This document shows, piece by piece, positions 5,176-6,422 of a DNA stretch of 6,422 bases. Position numbers and translations under genes: made by a program. The DNA lies in the NCBI GenBank assembly GCA_013695265.1, contig JACDAU010000280.1, forward strand, positions 1 to 6,422, written 5' to 3'. The stretch comes from Chloroflexia bacterium. Its GTDB lineage: Bacteria > Chloroflexota > Chloroflexia > Thermobaculales > Thermobaculaceae. Positions within the stretch are counted from its first letter, which is position 1; the number at the start of each line of letters is the position of its first letter. Below the pieces are notes generated by a model, which saw nothing but the letters and a program-made list of their open reading frames with translations, had not been told where the DNA came from and did not search any database.

Positions 5176-6078
5176 TTACCTACGACGACGCGCCATTAAG
5201 AACCTGCCTGGACCTTCTCCTGCCGAAGTGAGAATGAGCAATAGTGGTGCCAGCAAGACGGCGAGCATGCCGAGCGTGTACCAGACCCAGGAGTAATCCG
5301 GACCGAGCGTCGGCTCTGTGCCAGGGCCGGGGCTCGCCGCGATGCGCGATGGCACGTTGTTTGGCCCATATGCGATCTCCACCGTGTCTCCCACCTGGAT
5401 CTCGGATAGCCCCGTGGAGATGCCGCTGCGGCTGATTTCGAGGTTTGGGACGTTCGCGCCGTTGACCGGGCGGGTCTCGCCGTTGAAGCCCTGCACGGTG
5501 AGCACTCCATCGGCAGTCTCCGTAACGGTGCCAGAGAAGGCGCCTGGTGTCACCGTGCGAACGGGGACGACGGTGCCCGTGGACGCGGGTTCGGGGGCGG
5601 GTACGGCCTGGGTCGGCGTGACCGCCGCAGGGGCCGTCTGCGTCACGACCGGCGTCGCCGGAGCGGCGAACGTCAACACGCTGAGGATCTTATTCTGCTC
5701 GTCACGCTGGACGATCACCCGGTCCGTCGCCTCCACCTGGTCGAGGGAAGAGGGAAGCCCGTTGCGAACGATCGGCAGAGTCGGCGGCAGCACGATCGGC
5801 TGCAGCCCCGACGGGCCGTTGATCGTCAGTGTGTTATCCGCGACCGCCACGCCCGCGACCGTGCCCTCAAGCGCGTTCGCGGTCTTCGTCGCCGCTGGCG
5901 GCGGGGTGGGGCTCACGGCGGCGCTTGGCTGCGCGTTCGGCGTTCCCTGCGCATCCTGCCCTTGCGTTCGCGCCAGCCCCGGCGCGGCGGTGAAAACAGA
6001 CCACCCCACTATGCCCAGCATCAGGGCGGCAAAAACGCCGACGATCACGACTCCCGGACTCACCTTATTTCTACGCAC
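5176..6078 (-). CDS. Two-TM anchored surface protein with two DUF5666-like beta domains
   Basis: A 300-aa protein. I take the GTG at 6078 as the start: GGGAGG (6091-6096) lies 12 nt before it. The upstream TTG at 6102 has no ribosome site and abuts a hairpin. A GTG at 6063 is also possible. Numbering from 6078: positive RRNK, then a membrane helix at about 8-30 (GVVIVGVFAALMLGIVGW); a Pro/Ala/Thr/Gln-rich linker (33-68); beta domain 1 (about 70-138, from LEGTVAGVAVADNTLTI to a D-RVIVQRD strand); a second Pro/Ala/Thr linker (139-178); beta domain 2 (about 180-248, FSGTVTETADGVLTVQG ... VGDTVEIAYG). A second membrane helix follows (264-285, WVWYTLGMLAVLLAPLLLIL), with a basic tail ending ARRRR. 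The G-x-V ... L-T-V ... V-G-D-x-V pattern is that of DUF5666-type small beta barrels. By the positive-inside rule both ends are cytoplasmic and the beta domains lie outside. No function is established. Confidence 0.87.
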   Translation of the reverse strand: MRRNKVSPGVVIVGVFAALMLGIVGWSVFTAAPGLARTQGQDAQGTPNAQPSAAVSPTPPPAATKTANALEGTVAGVAVADNTLTINGPSGLQPIVLPPTLPIVRNGLPSSLDQVEATDRVIVQRDEQNKILSVLTFAAPATPVVTQTAPAAVTPTQAVPAPEPASTGTVVPVRTVTPGAFSGTVTETADGVLTVQGFNGETRPVNGANVPNLEISRSGISTGLSEIQVGDTVEIAYGPNNVPSRIAASPGPGTEPTLGPDYSWVWYTLGMLAVLLAPLLLILTSAGEGPGRFLMARRRR

Positions 6079-6103
6079 AGCCTCGTTATGCCTCCCACAC
6101 AAA

Positions 6104-6137
6104 CGAGCCGGTACACCGCCCGCGGTGGGCCGACTCG
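6104..6137 (-). terminator. Long hairpin after the propeller gene, terminator or attenuator
   Basis: On the minus-strand transcript, arms CGAGTCGG and CCGGCTCG (8 pairs, one G-U) close over a second stem CACCGC/GCGGTG, with a 2x2 internal loop between. The hairpin begins 40 nt after the propeller gene's stop and is followed by TTTGTGT, a weak U-tract. It ends 7 nt before the GGGAGG ribosome site of the next gene, so no promoter fits between them. The downstream gene must either be read through this structure or use a promoter upstream of it. Confidence 0.55.
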
Positions 6138-6177
6138 AGAAATATCGGCTGCTCCGAATCGCAAACCATGCGCTATT

Positions 6178-6422
6178 CTACCGGCTCCAGCTCGGTGACG
6201 ATACAGGGCCGCGCACCAGAGCACGAACCCGCCCCCCAGCGCCGCGAGAAATCACCAGTGCGCGGGGTCCGTCGCGCCCCATTTCCACGAGCGCGAGGGC
6301 CCGGCCATTCGCTGACCACGCGGGCTCGCGATAGCCCGGCTCGCCCTGCCGCCCGAACACCGTCCGGTTGCCCGAGTTGATGTCGAGGACGGTCACCTCG
6401 TCGGCGCCCTGTGGTGTAGGCG
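6178..6422 (-). CDS. TolB/PD40-type beta-propeller protein, C-terminal end (5' end outside window)
   Basis: The frame is open from the window edge to a TAG at 6178-6180, giving the last 80 residues. Seen: a VTVLDINSGNRTVF strand pair, then REPAWSANGRALALVEM, which is the PD40/WD40-like P-x-WS-x-(D/N)G-x2-(L/I)A-(L/F) blade signature; then a further strand pair (PRALVISRG, RVRALVRG) and a final SSPSWSR that looks like the start of another blade. Such propellers bind partner proteins or substrates, often outside the cytoplasm, but the N-terminal part with any signal peptide is not in the window. The GTG at 6396 is an internal Val rather than a start, since the same propeller frame continues upstream of it. 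Ending at PSWSR may mean a circularly closed propeller or a shortened tail. Confidence 0.8.
   Translation of the reverse strand, partial: PTPQGADEVTVLDINSGNRTVFGRQGEPGYREPAWSANGRALALVEMGRDGPRALVISRGAGGRVRALVRGPVSSPSWSR

Noticed and set aside
5318..6334. Plus-strand 338-codon open frame opposite the DUF5666-like and propeller genes
   Set aside because: Although longer than the minus-strand gene, it has no domain pattern and crosses an intergenic hairpin. The minus strand shows two TM helices and two beta domains.

Overview
This is a GC-rich bacterial window from a chromosome-like, gene-dense region with short spacers, Shine-Dalgarno (GGAGG-type) ribosome sites and a clear sigma-70-type promoter. 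The gene mix (PRC-barrel and DUF2171-like proteins, membrane-anchored DUF5666-like beta domains, a TolB-type propeller) and the use of GTG starts would suit a high-GC Chloroflexota/Thermomicrobia-like bacterium. That placement is an inference from style; no taxonomic marker lies in the window. I see no rRNA, tRNA, CRISPR array, transposase or phage gene.

Left part (1-1458): a divergent pair of metabolic genes. On the minus strand, running off the left edge, is the N-terminal part of a zinc-dependent medium-chain (polyol/threonine-type) dehydrogenase. On the plus strand, behind a good TTGACG-17 bp-TACAAT promoter, is a TIM-barrel sugar epimerase/isomerase. Its metal and substrate residues follow the spacing of the D-tagatose/D-psicose 3-epimerase family. 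The pair is plausibly a small sugar or polyol oxidation-epimerisation unit.

Middle part (1459-2901): a 101-aa DUF2171/PRC-barrel-like protein, then a 379-bp spacer of lower GC with no convincing gene, then a class I SAM-dependent methyltransferase related in layout to the UbiE/METTL7-like group.

Right part (3061-6422): three minus-strand genes, read right to left. They are the C-terminal end of a TolB/PD40-type beta-propeller protein, a two-TM surface protein with two DUF5666-like beta domains, and a 641-aa multidomain protein. The last carries three PRC-barrel-like domains followed by three helix-plus-beta modules. Strong hairpins lie after the propeller gene (6104-6137) and after the 641-aa gene (3061-3105), where it converges on the methyltransferase.

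The most unusual items are the architecture of the 641-aa protein and a small intergenic palindromic element present twice (around 508-537 and 2935-2966). The two copies differ by a compensatory base-pair change. I do not see evidence for a complete new defence or mobile system here.
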